Shown piece after piece: positions 16,474 to 25,430 of a stretch of DNA of 64,000 bases (positions are counted from its first letter, which is position 1; the number at the start of each line of letters is the position of its first letter). The DNA comes from Burkholderiales bacterium PBB2 (GTDB lineage: Bacteria > Pseudomonadota > Gammaproteobacteria > Burkholderiales > Burkholderiaceae_C). The position numbers and the translations under genes are program-made. Under the pieces are notes generated by a model. That model was not told where the DNA came from and did no database searches. It worked only from the letters and a program-made list of their open reading frames with translations. The stretch is taken from contig NKIM01000001.1 in the NCBI GenBank assembly GCA_002255955.1, positions 186,001-250,000 of the forward strand. The letters run 5' to 3'.

Positions 16474-17471
16474 ATCGCAGTCGCACGCAGCGGCAGGGTG
16501 GCGCCGCCCTGCTGACCGCCATGCTGATCGTGGCCCTGGTGGCCAGCCTGGCATCGGCCATGGTCTGGCGCCAGTACCGCGCGGTGCAGATCGAGGCGGC
16601 CGAGCGCGCCCGTGCGCAGTCGGCCTGGATTCTGCAAGGGGTGCTCGACTGGGCCCGCCTGATCCTGCGCGAGGACGCACGCGCCAACCTCAACGAGCCG
16701 GTCGACCACCTGGGCGAAGTCTGGGCCGTGCCCCTGGCCGAGGCCCGCCTGTCCACCTTCCTCGCGGCCGACGCCAACAATGCCGAAGACAGCGGCCCCG
16801 AAGCCTTTCTCTCCGGCAGCCTGCACGACGCCCAGGCCCAGTACAACCTGCGCCACCTGCTCGGCGGCACCGAGGTGCCGGCGCAGGAACAGCGCGTGCT
16901 GGAGCGCTTGTGCGACAACGTCGGTGCCCCGCCCGGCACGGCGCAGACCCTGATCCGCAAACTGCGCCTGGCGGCCGACACCGGCAGCAAGGACACCAGC
17001 AAGACCGCCAGCGCCGACAGCAAGAACCCGCCGCTGCCGCCGCGCAACCTCGACCAGCTGGCCTGGTTCGGCCTGACGCCGGAGACCATCGAGCGCCTGC
17101 GCCCGGTGCTGACCCTGCTGCCCCAGAACACACCGGTCAACCTCAACACCGCGCCGCGCGAGGTGATCGCCGCCCTGTTCGACGGCATGGACCTGGCCTC
17201 GGCCGAGCGCCTGGTGCGCAGCCGCCAAAGCCAGCCGCTGAAAAAGGTGCAGGACGCCAGCAGCTTTTTCCCCGGCACGGTGACGCTGAGCTCGGAGCGG
17301 GTCGATGTGAAGTCGTCCTACTTCCTGGTGAAGGGCCGGCTGCGCCTGGACGAGCGGGTCCTGGAAGAACGCGCCCTGGTGCAGCGGCGCAATCTGGACA
17401 TGCTGGTGGTCGAGCGGCAGCGCGTCAACCAGGTGAACTCGGCCGCCACACCGCCGGGCCGCGGCTCCTGA
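16470..17471 (+). CDS. gspK: Type II secretion pseudopilin GspK
   Basis: Caps the pseudopilus tip with GspI and GspJ. 333 residues. N-terminus RQGGAALLTAMLIVALVAS is the GspK-type prepilin segment, which lacks the Glu5 of other pseudopilins, as is normal for GspK. The SAM-like helical region is represented by PVNLNTAPREVIAALF and SAERLVRSRQSQPLKKVQD; the family signature SSYFLVKGRL follows. Downstream are 163 bp with no gene before gspL. Confidence 0.92.
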   Translation: MNRSRTQRQGGAALLTAMLIVALVASLASAMVWRQYRAVQIEAAERARAQSAWILQGVLDWARLILREDARANLNEPVDHLGEVWAVPLAEARLSTFLAADANNAEDSGPEAFLSGSLHDAQAQYNLRHLLGGTEVPAQEQRVLERLCDNVGAPPGTAQTLIRKLRLAADTGSKDTSKTASADSKNPPLPPRNLDQLAWFGLTPETIERLRPVLTLLPQNTPVNLNTAPREVIAALFDGMDLASAERLVRSRQSQPLKKVQDASSFFPGTVTLSSERVDVKSSYFLVKGRLRLDERVLEERALVQRRNLDMLVVERQRVNQVNSAATPPGRGS

Positions 17472-17634
17472 GGGCCCCGAAACACCGCGCTTGGAATCTG
17501 TCAAAGCCCGCATTCCTGGCCCGATAGACGCAAGCCTCAGAACCTCAGGTTTTATAGAGATAAGCGCTAACTGATTGATTCCACATGATCCCGCAAAATA
17601 CGCCACCTAGAATGCGCCAGGCCACCCTGACTCC

Positions 17635-18969
17635 ATGAGTACCCTGCTCCTGTTTCTGCCCCCGCGCAGCCGCTTGCACGCCCAAGGCCGCCCGGCCACG
17701 ACCGTAGACGGTTTGGGCCGCGCGGCCACCCTCGGCCATGGCGCCAGCGCCCCCGGCCGCGACTTCGACTACGTGCTCAGCAGCGATGGCCGCGAGCTCA
17801 GCGAACAAGGCAGCCTGCCGGCGGCGCAGCTGCCCCATGCCGACACGGTGATCGCCATCCCGGCCGAATCGGATGTCTCCTGGCAGCGCGTCACCCTGCC
17901 GCGCGCCGGCCGGCAGATGCGCAGTGCCCTCGCCGGCCTGCTGGAAGAAAGCCTGCTTGACGAGGCCGAGAGCCTGCATTTCGCCATCGAGGCCGAAGCC
18001 CAGGACGGCGACCTCGCCTGGGTGGCCGTGTGCTCGCGTGCCTGGCTGCAGCAGCAGCTGGCCGTGCTGGACGCGGCACAAATCGTGGTCGACCGCATCT
18101 GCCCGCTGAGCTGGCCCGACAGCCCGCCGCGCGGCCATTTCTACAGCACCGGCCAGGAGTTCAACCCCGTGGCCCTGCGCTGGAGCCACCCCGAGGGCGT
18201 GACCAATCTGCCGCTGGAAGGCAGCCTGTCACGCCAGCTCTTCCCCGCCACCCTGGTGCAAAGTTCGCAGTGGAGCGCCGCGCCCGAGGTGGCCGCCGCC
18301 GCCGAGCATTGGCTGGGCACGGCCGTCACCCCGCTGAGCCCGGCGCAACGCGCCCTGGCCGTGATCGACTGCCCCTGGAACCTGCGCCAGTTCGAACTGG
18401 CGCCGCGCACCCGCGGCATCCGTGCCCTGCGCCAGTTCTCGCGCGGCCTGATGCGGCGCAACTGGCGGCCGGTGCGCATCGGCCTGGCCGGCCTGGTGGC
18501 GGTGCAGTTGCTGGGCCTGAACCTGGTGGCCTGGCAGCAGAACGCCCAGCTCAAGGCCCGGCGCGCCGCCATCACCCAGACCCTGACCCAGACCTTCCCG
18601 CATGTGCGCGCGGTGCTGGACGCGCCGGCGCAGATGCAGCGGGAGATCGACGGCCTGCGCGCCCTGGCCGGACGCAGCGGCGACAAGGATTTCGAAACCC
18701 TGCTGGCGGCCGCCGCCACCGCCTGGCCGCAAGACCGTGGCCCGCTGGACAGCCTGAGCTTCGAAGCTGGCCGCCTGCAACTGTCCAGCGCCGGCTGGAG
18801 CGAGGCCCAGATCCAGCAATTCCGCAGCCAGCTGCGCAGCGAAGGCTGGCAGCTGGAAAGCGGTGAAGGCCAGCTGACCCTGAGCCGTCTGCCTGCCGAT
18901 GCGCCCAGCAACCCGGCGGCGCTCCGAAACGCCCTCTCCACCCAGGCCGCGCCCGGGCCCAAGACATGA
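17635..18969 (+). CDS. gspL: Type II secretion inner-membrane protein GspL
   Basis: Bitopic platform protein that recruits the ATPase GspE through its actin-like cytoplasmic domain. 444 residues: cytoplasmic domain about 1-275 (ISP-like pattern with TVIAIPAESDVSWQRVTLP), one transmembrane helix near 285-305 (IGLAGLVAVQLLGLNLVAW), then a periplasmic ferredoxin-like domain. The ATG at 17635 follows a 163-bp gap that is AT-richer than its surroundings and may hold an internal promoter for gspLMNDEF. It overlaps gspM by ATGA. Confidence 0.9.
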   Translation: MSTLLLFLPPRSRLHAQGRPATTVDGLGRAATLGHGASAPGRDFDYVLSSDGRELSEQGSLPAAQLPHADTVIAIPAESDVSWQRVTLPRAGRQMRSALAGLLEESLLDEAESLHFAIEAEAQDGDLAWVAVCSRAWLQQQLAVLDAAQIVVDRICPLSWPDSPPRGHFYSTGQEFNPVALRWSHPEGVTNLPLEGSLSRQLFPATLVQSSQWSAAPEVAAAAEHWLGTAVTPLSPAQRALAVIDCPWNLRQFELAPRTRGIRALRQFSRGLMRRNWRPVRIGLAGLVAVQLLGLNLVAWQQNAQLKARRAAITQTLTQTFPHVRAVLDAPAQMQREIDGLRALAGRSGDKDFETLLAAAATAWPQDRGPLDSLSFEAGRLQLSSAGWSEAQIQQFRSQLRSEGWQLESGEGQLTLSRLPADAPSNPAALRNALSTQAAPGPKT

Positions 18970-19481
18970 GCTTCGACAAGAAACCCTCCGCCCTCGCCGG
19001 CCTGCGAGCCCAGGCCCAGGCGCAGTGGCAGCAGATGGGCGAACGCGAGCGCAATGCCGCGCAGCTGATCGCCCTGCTGCTGGGCCTGGCCCTGCTCTGG
19101 TTTGTGGCCGTACAGCCGGCCTGGCGCACCCTCAGCCAGGCGCCGGCCCAGGCCGAAAGCCTGGAGCGCCAGCTGCAAGAGATGCAAGCCCTGGCCCAGG
19201 AAGCGCAAGAGCTGCGCGCCGCCCCGGCTGTGCCCGCCGCCCAGGCCACGCAGGCGCTGCAAGCCGCCAGCGAGCACCTGGGCCCGGCCGCCCGCCTGCA
19301 GATCAACGGCGACCGCGCCGTGCTGATGCTCAACGGCGTCAGCAGCGAAGCCTTGCAAGCCTGGCTCGGTGAGGCGCGCAGCGCCGCCCGCGCCCGGCCG
19401 CTGGAGGCCAAGCTGCAACGCAGCCCGCAGGGCTTCAACGGCAGCATCGTGCTGAGCCTGCAAGGAGGCTCGGCGCCATGA
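18966..19481 (+). CDS. gspM: Type II secretion inner-membrane protein GspM
   Basis: Small bitopic platform protein that partners GspL. 171 residues: short cytoplasmic N-terminus with the family ERERNAAQLIAL segment, one transmembrane helix (LIALLLGLALLWFVAV), a coiled-coil stretch rich in Gln/Ala/Glu, then a small ferredoxin-like domain. It is linked to both neighbours by 4-bp overlaps. Confidence 0.88.
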   Translation: MSFDKKPSALAGLRAQAQAQWQQMGERERNAAQLIALLLGLALLWFVAVQPAWRTLSQAPAQAESLERQLQEMQALAQEAQELRAAPAVPAAQATQALQAASEHLGPAARLQINGDRAVLMLNGVSSEALQAWLGEARSAARARPLEAKLQRSPQGFNGSIVLSLQGGSAP

Positions 19482-20401
19482 GCCTCTCCCTGAATTTCGG
19501 CCGCAAGAAAGCGCAGACCCCCGAGGCCGCCTCGGTCGGCGGCCCGCTGAGCCACTGGCAGGACAGCCCCAGCCAGGATCTGAGTAAGCGCAGCCGCCAA
19601 GGCCTGCCCCGGCGCTGGAGCATGGCCGGCGCCCTGCTCGGCGCCAGCCTGGCCCTGTTGGCCTTCGCGCCGGCCAGCTGGTTGGCGCGCGGCCTGGCCG
19701 CGGCGAGCAACGACCATGTACTGATCACCGACAGCCGCGGCAGCATCTGGAACGGCAGCGGCGTGCTGGTGCTCAGCGGTGGCGCGGGCAGCCGCGACGC
19801 CGCCATCCTGCCCGGCCGCCTGCGCTGGACCATGGGCTTCAAAGGCCTGGGCCTGGCCCTGAATGCGCGCCAGGACTGCTGCCTCAACGGCGAGCTGCAG
19901 CTGCTGCTGCGCCCGGGCTGGGGCCGCTTCGAGCTGGCCGTGGCCAGCGGCGGCGACTGGCTGGCGCGCCTGCCGGCCGGCCTGCTCTCGGGCCTGGGCA
20001 CGCCCTGGAACACCTTGCAGCTGGGCGGCTCGCTGCGCCTCAGCGCACGCGATCTGCGCCTGGAATGGGTGGGCGGGCGCTGGCGCCAGTTCGGCCAGCT
20101 GGACCTGGATCTGCTGAACCTGTCCTCCCGCGTCTCGACCCTGGCGCCGCTGGGCAGCTACCGCTTTTCGCTCAGCGCCCAGCCGGTGGCACCCGGCGAA
20201 ACCGGCGGCGGCACCAGCCAGATGAGCTTGAGCACGCTGGAAGGCGCGCTGATGCTGAACGGCCAGGGCACGCTGACGGCCGGCAAGCCGCGCTTCACCC
20301 TGGAGGCGACCGCCGCCCCGGGCCGCGAGGCGGCACTGAACAACCTCCTGAACATCATCGGCCGGCGCCAAGGCGCACGGTCCGTCTTTTCGATCGGATG
20401 A
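19478..20401 (+). CDS. gspN: Type II secretion protein GspN
   Basis: Accessory T2SS protein found in a subset of systems; role not settled. 307 residues with a cytoplasmic N-terminus, one transmembrane helix (MAGALLGASLALLAFAPASWLARGL), and a periplasmic beta-rich domain of the GspN/AsmA-like type with ITDSRGSIWNGSGVLVLSGG. Placed between gspM and gspD; its stop overlaps the gspD start by 4 bp (ATGA). Confidence 0.87.
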   Translation: MSLSLNFGRKKAQTPEAASVGGPLSHWQDSPSQDLSKRSRQGLPRRWSMAGALLGASLALLAFAPASWLARGLAAASNDHVLITDSRGSIWNGSGVLVLSGGAGSRDAAILPGRLRWTMGFKGLGLALNARQDCCLNGELQLLLRPGWGRFELAVASGGDWLARLPAGLLSGLGTPWNTLQLGGSLRLSARDLRLEWVGGRWRQFGQLDLDLLNLSSRVSTLAPLGSYRFSLSAQPVAPGETGGGTSQMSLSTLEGALMLNGQGTLTAGKPRFTLEATAAPGREAALNNLLNIIGRRQGARSVFSIG

Positions 20402-22674
20402 GCATGAACGACGACAAGCGAGCGCGCATCGCGTCCCGGGGACGGCAAGCTGGCGTCTCCCTTCTGACCCTGGCCCTGCTGAGCACGCCGGCCCTGAGCC
20501 CCGCCGCGACCAGCAAGCCGCGCGGCAACGGACCGGCCGTCAAGGCGCCGACGCCGGTGACCCTGAACTTCGTCAATGCCGACATCGAGGCCGTGACCCG
20601 GGCCATGGGCGTGATGATGAACCGCCAGTTCATCATCGACCCGCGCGTCAAGGGCCAGATCACGGTCTACAGCGAGCAGCCGGTGACGCCGCGCGAGGCC
20701 TATCTCAACTACCTGGCCGCCCTGCGCGGCCTGGGTTTCACCGTGGTGGAAAGCGCCGGGTTGTGGAAGGTGGTGCCCGAGGCCGATGCCAAGCTGCAAG
20801 CCGGCTCGGTGGCCGTGGACAGCAGCAAGGAGCGCGGCGACCAGATCCTGACCCAGGTCTACCGACTCAACTTCGAGAACGCCAACAACCTGGTGGCGGT
20901 GCTGCGCCCGCTGATCAGCCCCAACAACACCATCAACGCCAACCCCGGCAACAACAGCCTGGTCATCACCGACTACGCTGACAACCTGCAACGCCTGGGC
21001 CGCATCATCGCGGCCATGGACACGGCCGGTGCCACCGACATCGAGCTGGTGCCGCTCAAGCACGCCGTGGCCTCCGACCTGGCGCCCCTGGTGCTGCGCC
21101 TGACGGAAGGCGGCAACGCCGCCGCCGGCGCCCCGGGACAGGGCGGCAGCGGCAGCGTCAATGTGGTGGTGGACCCGCGCGCCAACGCCCTGATCGTGCG
21201 CGCCGCCAACCCGGCTCGCCTGGCCTACACCAAGGGCATCATCGCGAAGCTGGACCAGCCCTCGCTGGACAACAGCCCCTCGGGCAATATCCGCGTCGTC
21301 TACCTGAAGAACGCCGACGCCACCAAGCTGGCCACCGTGCTGCGCGCCGCCTTTGCGGCCACCGGCAGCGGCGGTGCTGGCGGCGCCAGCAGCAGCGGCA
21401 ACAGTGCGGGCGGCGGCTTGAGCAGCCTCAGCGGCGCTGGCGGCCTGGGCTCGGGCAACCTCAGCGGCACGCAGCAGAGCGGCATGGGCAACAGCAGCGG
21501 CAACACCGCATCGGCCGCGGCCACCACGCCGGTCAGCGCCTCGGCCGGCCCCTCGACCGGCGGCTTTGTGCAGGCCGACCCGTCCACCAACGCGCTGATC
21601 ATCACCGCACCCGATCCGCTCTACCGCCAGATCCGCCAGGTCATCGACCAGCTCGACGGCCGCCGCGCGCAGGTCTACGTCGAGACCCTGATCGTCAAGG
21701 TCGACGCCAGCAAGAGCGGCAACTTCGGCGTGCAGTGGCAGAACCTGTTCGGCAACAAGGGCGACAGCAACATCACCGGCGCCGGCACCAATTTCGGCAC
21801 CGGCCCGGGCAACATCATCCAGGGCACAGCCGCGCTGTTCGGCGGCACGACAGGCATTGCCAGCGTCGTCAAGGACGCGCCCACCGGCCTCAATATCGGC
21901 CTGCTGAAGAAGTTCGGCGACCGCTACACCCTGGGCGCCATTGCCAACTTCCTGGAGGCCGAGGCTGGCGCCAATGTGCTGTCGACACCGAATCTGGTGG
22001 CCCTGGACAACGAGGAAGCCAAAATCGTGGTGGGCCGCTCGGTGCCTTTTGTGACCGGCTCCTACACCAACACGGGCAGCGGCAGCAGCACTGGCGCGGT
22101 CAACCCCTTCCAGACCTTCGACCGCAAGGACGTGGGCATCACCTTGCGCATCCGCAGCCAGATCGGCGAAGGCGGCACCGTGCGCATGACCGTGTACCAG
22201 GAGAACTCCTCGGTGGACCCGACCACCAAGGCCGACACCAGCGGCCCCTCGACCGAGAAGAGCTCGATCGAAACCACCATCTCGGTGGACGATGGCCAGA
22301 TCATGGTGCTGGGCGGCCTGCTGAAAGACGAGTTCGCCGACAGCGAGGGCCGCGTGCCCGGCCTGGGCAGCATCCCCCTGATCGGCAATCTGTTCAAGAA
22401 CACCGGCCGTAGCCGCGTCAAGACCAATCTGATGGTGTTCCTGCGCCCAGTCATCATGCGCAGCCAAGAAGCGGCTGACCGCATCACCATGGACCGCTAC
22501 GACCACTTCCGCACCCTGCAGGAATCGGTCAAGCCGGAGTCCAAATTCGCCCTGCCGGACACCGGCACGCCGCTGCTGCCGGCCAATCCCACCGCACCCA
22601 TCGGTGCGGCCAAGGAATCACCCATCGGTGCGGCCAAGCCGCCCGCGGGTGCGGCGGAAAAGGTGGGCCAGTGA
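20398..22674 (+). CDS. gspD: Type II secretion secretin GspD
   Basis: Outer-membrane channel of the T2SS, 758 residues from ATG 20398. Signal peptide up to about residue 33 (LLTLALLSTPALSPAA). N0 domain starts VTLNFVNADIEAVTRAMG; N1-N3 repeats follow (for example LVPLKHAVASDLAPLVLRL). A Gly/Ser-rich loop of about 65 residues lies in N3 near 330-390. The secretin domain includes NVLSTPNLVALDNEEA and the signature VPGLGSIPLIGNLFK followed by TNLMVFLRPVIM. The C-terminal tail has a tandem PIGAAKE/PIGAAKP repeat and no obvious S-domain. No pilotin gene is seen. Confidence 0.95.
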   Translation: MSMNDDKRARIASRGRQAGVSLLTLALLSTPALSPAATSKPRGNGPAVKAPTPVTLNFVNADIEAVTRAMGVMMNRQFIIDPRVKGQITVYSEQPVTPREAYLNYLAALRGLGFTVVESAGLWKVVPEADAKLQAGSVAVDSSKERGDQILTQVYRLNFENANNLVAVLRPLISPNNTINANPGNNSLVITDYADNLQRLGRIIAAMDTAGATDIELVPLKHAVASDLAPLVLRLTEGGNAAAGAPGQGGSGSVNVVVDPRANALIVRAANPARLAYTKGIIAKLDQPSLDNSPSGNIRVVYLKNADATKLATVLRAAFAATGSGGAGGASSSGNSAGGGLSSLSGAGGLGSGNLSGTQQSGMGNSSGNTASAAATTPVSASAGPSTGGFVQADPSTNALIITAPDPLYRQIRQVIDQLDGRRAQVYVETLIVKVDASKSGNFGVQWQNLFGNKGDSNITGAGTNFGTGPGNIIQGTAALFGGTTGIASVVKDAPTGLNIGLLKKFGDRYTLGAIANFLEAEAGANVLSTPNLVALDNEEAKIVVGRSVPFVTGSYTNTGSGSSTGAVNPFQTFDRKDVGITLRIRSQIGEGGTVRMTVYQENSSVDPTTKADTSGPSTEKSSIETTISVDDGQIMVLGGLLKDEFADSEGRVPGLGSIPLIGNLFKNTGRSRVKTNLMVFLRPVIMRSQEAADRITMDRYDHFRTLQESVKPESKFALPDTGTPLLPANPTAPIGAAKESPIGAAKPPAGAAEKVGQ

Positions 22675-24185
22675 GCGTCATGCGCCACCCGCTGCCCTAC
22701 GCCTACGCCAAGGCCAACTCGGTGCTGCTGGAGGACGACGGCGCCAGCCTCGTGCTCTGGGCCCCGGCCGAGATCAGCCTGGCCACCTTGTCCGAGGTGC
22801 AGCGCCTCTACCTGATCGACCGTTTCGAGCAAGAAGCCGCCAGCAGCCTGGCCGAGCGCATCAATGCCGCCTATGCCGGCAGCGAATCGAGCGCGGCCGT
22901 GGTGATCGGCGAGGTCGAGAGCGCGGTGGACCTGAGCCGCATGATGCAGGACCTTCCCGCTGTGGAAGACCTGCTGGAAGCGGCCAATGACGCGCCCATC
23001 ATCCGCATGCTCAATGCCTTGCTGACGCAGGCGGCCAAGGACGGCGCCAGCGACATCCACATCGAGCCCTACGAACGCGCCAGCTCGGTGCGTTTCCGCG
23101 TCGACGGCACGCTGCGCGAAGTGGTGCAGCCCAACCGCGGCCTGCACGCGGCCCTGATCTCGCGCCTGAAGATCATGGCCGAGCTGGATATCGCCGAAAA
23201 GCGCCTGCCGCAGGACGGCCGCATTTCTCTGCGCATCGGCGGCCGCGCCATCGATGTGCGCGTCTCCACCCTGCCCAGCGCCCACGGCGAGCGCGCCGTG
23301 CTGCGTCTGCTGGACAAGACCGAATCGAAGTTCACGCTCGAAGGCTTAGGGATGAGCGGCGATGTGCTGGACGCCTTCAAACGCCTGGTGCAGCAGCCGC
23401 ACGGCATCGTGCTGGTCACCGGGCCCACCGGCTCGGGCAAGACCACCAGCCTGTATGCCTCGCTGCAGACCGTGGACACCAGCACCACCAATGTGCTGAC
23501 GGTGGAAGACCCGATCGAGTACGAGCTGGCCGGCGTCGGCCAGACCCAGGTCAATGCCAAGATCGACCTGACCTTCGCCAAAGCCCTGCGCGCCATCCTG
23601 CGCCAGGACCCGGACGTGATCATGATCGGCGAAATTCGCGATTACGAGACCGCGCAGATTGCCATCCAGGCCTCGCTGACCGGCCACCTGGTGCTGGCCA
23701 CCTTGCACACCAATGACGCCCCTAGCGCCGTCACTCGACTGACGGATATGGGCGTCGAGCCCTTCCTGCTCAGTAGCTCGCTGCTGGGCGTGCTGGCCCA
23801 GCGCCTGGTGCGCAAGCTCTGCCCGGTGTGCAAACGGGCCGAGGTCGTGGACGGCCCCGACGCCGGGCCGCCCCAAGGCGGGGCCAGCCCCCTCGGGGGG
23901 CAGCGCAGCGGCGAAGCAGCAAGCGTGGGGGCTCATGTTCGCTGGCATCCGGTCGGTTGCGAAGCTTGCAGCCGCACCGGCTACAAGGGCCGCACCGGCG
24001 TCTACGAGCTGATGGTGGCCGATGAAGAGGTGCGCCACCTCATGCATCAGCGCGCGGCCGAGAGCGAGCTGCAGGCGGCGGCGCAAAAAGGCGGCCTGCG
24101 CTCCATGCGCGAGGACGGCCAGCGCCTGATCGATGCCGGCATTACCTCGGTCGAAGAAGTGCTGCGCGTGACGCGCGAATCCTGA
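22671..24185 (+). CDS. gspE: Type II secretion ATPase GspE, with a translated palindromic repeat
   Basis: Hexameric cytoplasmic ATPase that drives pseudopilus assembly. 504 residues from GTG 22671 (GTGA overlap with gspD; ATG 22680 also possible). Walker A GPTGSGKTTS (251-260), Asp box, Walker B IMIGEIRD, His box ATLHTND. The C-terminal zinc site has two pairs, CPVC (384-387) and CEAC (430-433), with 42 residues between them. The extra residues (about 395-421: PDAGPPQGGASP then LGGQRSGEAASVG) are encoded by a Burkholderiales-type palindromic repeat, so the zinc loop is expanded by an insertion that kept the frame. Confidence 0.95.
   Translation: MSVMRHPLPYAYAKANSVLLEDDGASLVLWAPAEISLATLSEVQRLYLIDRFEQEAASSLAERINAAYAGSESSAAVVIGEVESAVDLSRMMQDLPAVEDLLEAANDAPIIRMLNALLTQAAKDGASDIHIEPYERASSVRFRVDGTLREVVQPNRGLHAALISRLKIMAELDIAEKRLPQDGRISLRIGGRAIDVRVSTLPSAHGERAVLRLLDKTESKFTLEGLGMSGDVLDAFKRLVQQPHGIVLVTGPTGSGKTTSLYASLQTVDTSTTNVLTVEDPIEYELAGVGQTQVNAKIDLTFAKALRAILRQDPDVIMIGEIRDYETAQIAIQASLTGHLVLATLHTNDAPSAVTRLTDMGVEPFLLSSSLLGVLAQRLVRKLCPVCKRAEVVDGPDAGPPQGGASPLGGQRSGEAASVGAHVRWHPVGCEACSRTGYKGRTGVYELMVADEEVRHLMHQRAAESELQAAAQKGGLRSMREDGQRLIDAGITSVEEVLRVTRES
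23865..23934 (+). repeat. REP-like palindromic element inside gspE
   Basis: About 70 bp running from GGGCCGCCCCAAGGCGGGG through CCAGCCCCCTCGGGGGGC to AGCAAGCGTGGGGGCT. The inner part CCCCCTCGGGGGG is self-complementary. From memory, near-identical sequences recur between genes of Acidovorax, Variovorax and relatives. Only this copy was seen in the window, and it lies within coding sequence between the two Cys pairs of GspE. Confidence 0.7.
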
Positions 24186-24198
24186 GTGCCCCGCTGCC

Positions 24199-25410
24199 AT
24201 GCCGGCCTATAAATTCGAAGCCCTGAACCCGGCGGGCCGCTCCAGCAGCGGCCTGATCGAGGCCGACAACCCGCGCGCCGCGCGCGCCCAGCTGCGCGCG
24301 CAGAACCTGGTGCCGCTGAGCCTGGAGCCGGTGCAACAGCAGGGCCAAGACGGCGGCAGCCGCTTTGCCCGCCGCGTGTTCAGCCCCACGGCCCTGGCTG
24401 TCTGGACACGTCAGCTGGCCGGCCTGGTCGGCTCGGGCCTGCCGCTGGAGCGGGCGCTGACGGCCCTGGCCGATGAGTGCGAAGACCCGCGCCAGCGCGA
24501 GCTGCTGTCCCAGCTCAAGGCCGAGGTCAATGCCGGCGCCAGCTTCGCCCGCGCCCTGGGCACGGCGCCGCGCGAGTTCGACGAGGTCTACCGCGGCGTG
24601 GTCGCGGCCGGCGAGCAAAGCGGCGCGCTCGGGCCGGTGCTGGAAAAGCTGGCCGACGATCTGGAAGAACGTCAGGACCTCAAGTCCAAGCTGATCGGTG
24701 CCATGGCCTACCCGACCATCGTCTCGCTGATCGCCTTCATGATCATCATCTTCCTGGTGACCTATGTGGTGCCGCAGATCGCCGCCACCTTCACCAGTTC
24801 CAAGCGCGCCCTGCCCTGGCTGACCGTGGCCATGCTGGGCACCAGCGACTTCGTGCGCGAATGGGGCTGGCTGATGCTGCTGGCGGCCGTCGGCGGCGGC
24901 ACCGGCCTGTCCTGGGCGCTCAAGCGCCCGGCCTTCCGCCTGCGCTTCGACGCGGCCTTCCTCAAGGTGCCGCTGCTGGGCCGCCTGGCCCGCGGCTACA
25001 ACGCGGCCCGTTTTGCCGGCACCCTGGCCATGCTGGCCGGCTCGGGCGTGCCCATCCTGAAGGCCTTGCAGGCGGCGGCCGAGACCCTGTCCAACCACGC
25101 CATGCGCGCCGACGCGCTCGATGCCCTGGTGCAGGTGCGCGAGGGCGCGCCGGTGGGCTCGGCCCTGGCCGGCAAGAAGCGTTTCCCCGGCATCCTGGCC
25201 ATGTTCGCCCGCCTCGGTGAGCAGACGGGTCAGCTGCCGCAGATGCTGGAGCGCGCGGCCAAACAGCTCAGCGTCGAGGTGCAGCGCCGTGCCCTGGCAG
25301 CCGCCACCTTGCTGGAGCCCCTGCTGATCGTCGGCATGGGCGCGGTGGTGCTGCTGATCGTGATGGCGGTGCTGCTGCCCATCATCCAGATGAACAGCTT
25401 TGTGAAGTAA
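24199..25410 (+). CDS. gspF: Type II secretion inner-membrane platform protein GspF
   Basis: Polytopic platform protein that couples GspE to the pseudopilus. 403 residues with two T2SSF domains: first cytoplasmic domain with TRQLAGLVGSGLPLERALTAL and the first helix IVSLIAFMIIIFLVTYVVPQI; second with FAGTLAMLAGSGVPILKAL and FARLGEQTGQLPQMLERAA; ends with the helix LLIVGMGAVVLLIVMAVLLPI. It is 13 bp from gspE and is the last gsp gene in the run. Confidence 0.95.
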   Translation: MPAYKFEALNPAGRSSSGLIEADNPRAARAQLRAQNLVPLSLEPVQQQGQDGGSRFARRVFSPTALAVWTRQLAGLVGSGLPLERALTALADECEDPRQRELLSQLKAEVNAGASFARALGTAPREFDEVYRGVVAAGEQSGALGPVLEKLADDLEERQDLKSKLIGAMAYPTIVSLIAFMIIIFLVTYVVPQIAATFTSSKRALPWLTVAMLGTSDFVREWGWLMLLAAVGGGTGLSWALKRPAFRLRFDAAFLKVPLLGRLARGYNAARFAGTLAMLAGSGVPILKALQAAAETLSNHAMRADALDALVQVREGAPVGSALAGKKRFPGILAMFARLGEQTGQLPQMLERAAKQLSVEVQRRALAAATLLEPLLIVGMGAVVLLIVMAVLLPIIQMNSFVK

Positions 25411-25430
25411 ACAAGGACGTAGGCGAAGAC

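Noticed and set aside
20158-22506. A 782-codon open frame on the minus strand
   Set aside because: Antisense of gspD; its sequence is low-complexity Ala/Gly/Val/His and no start site is supported.
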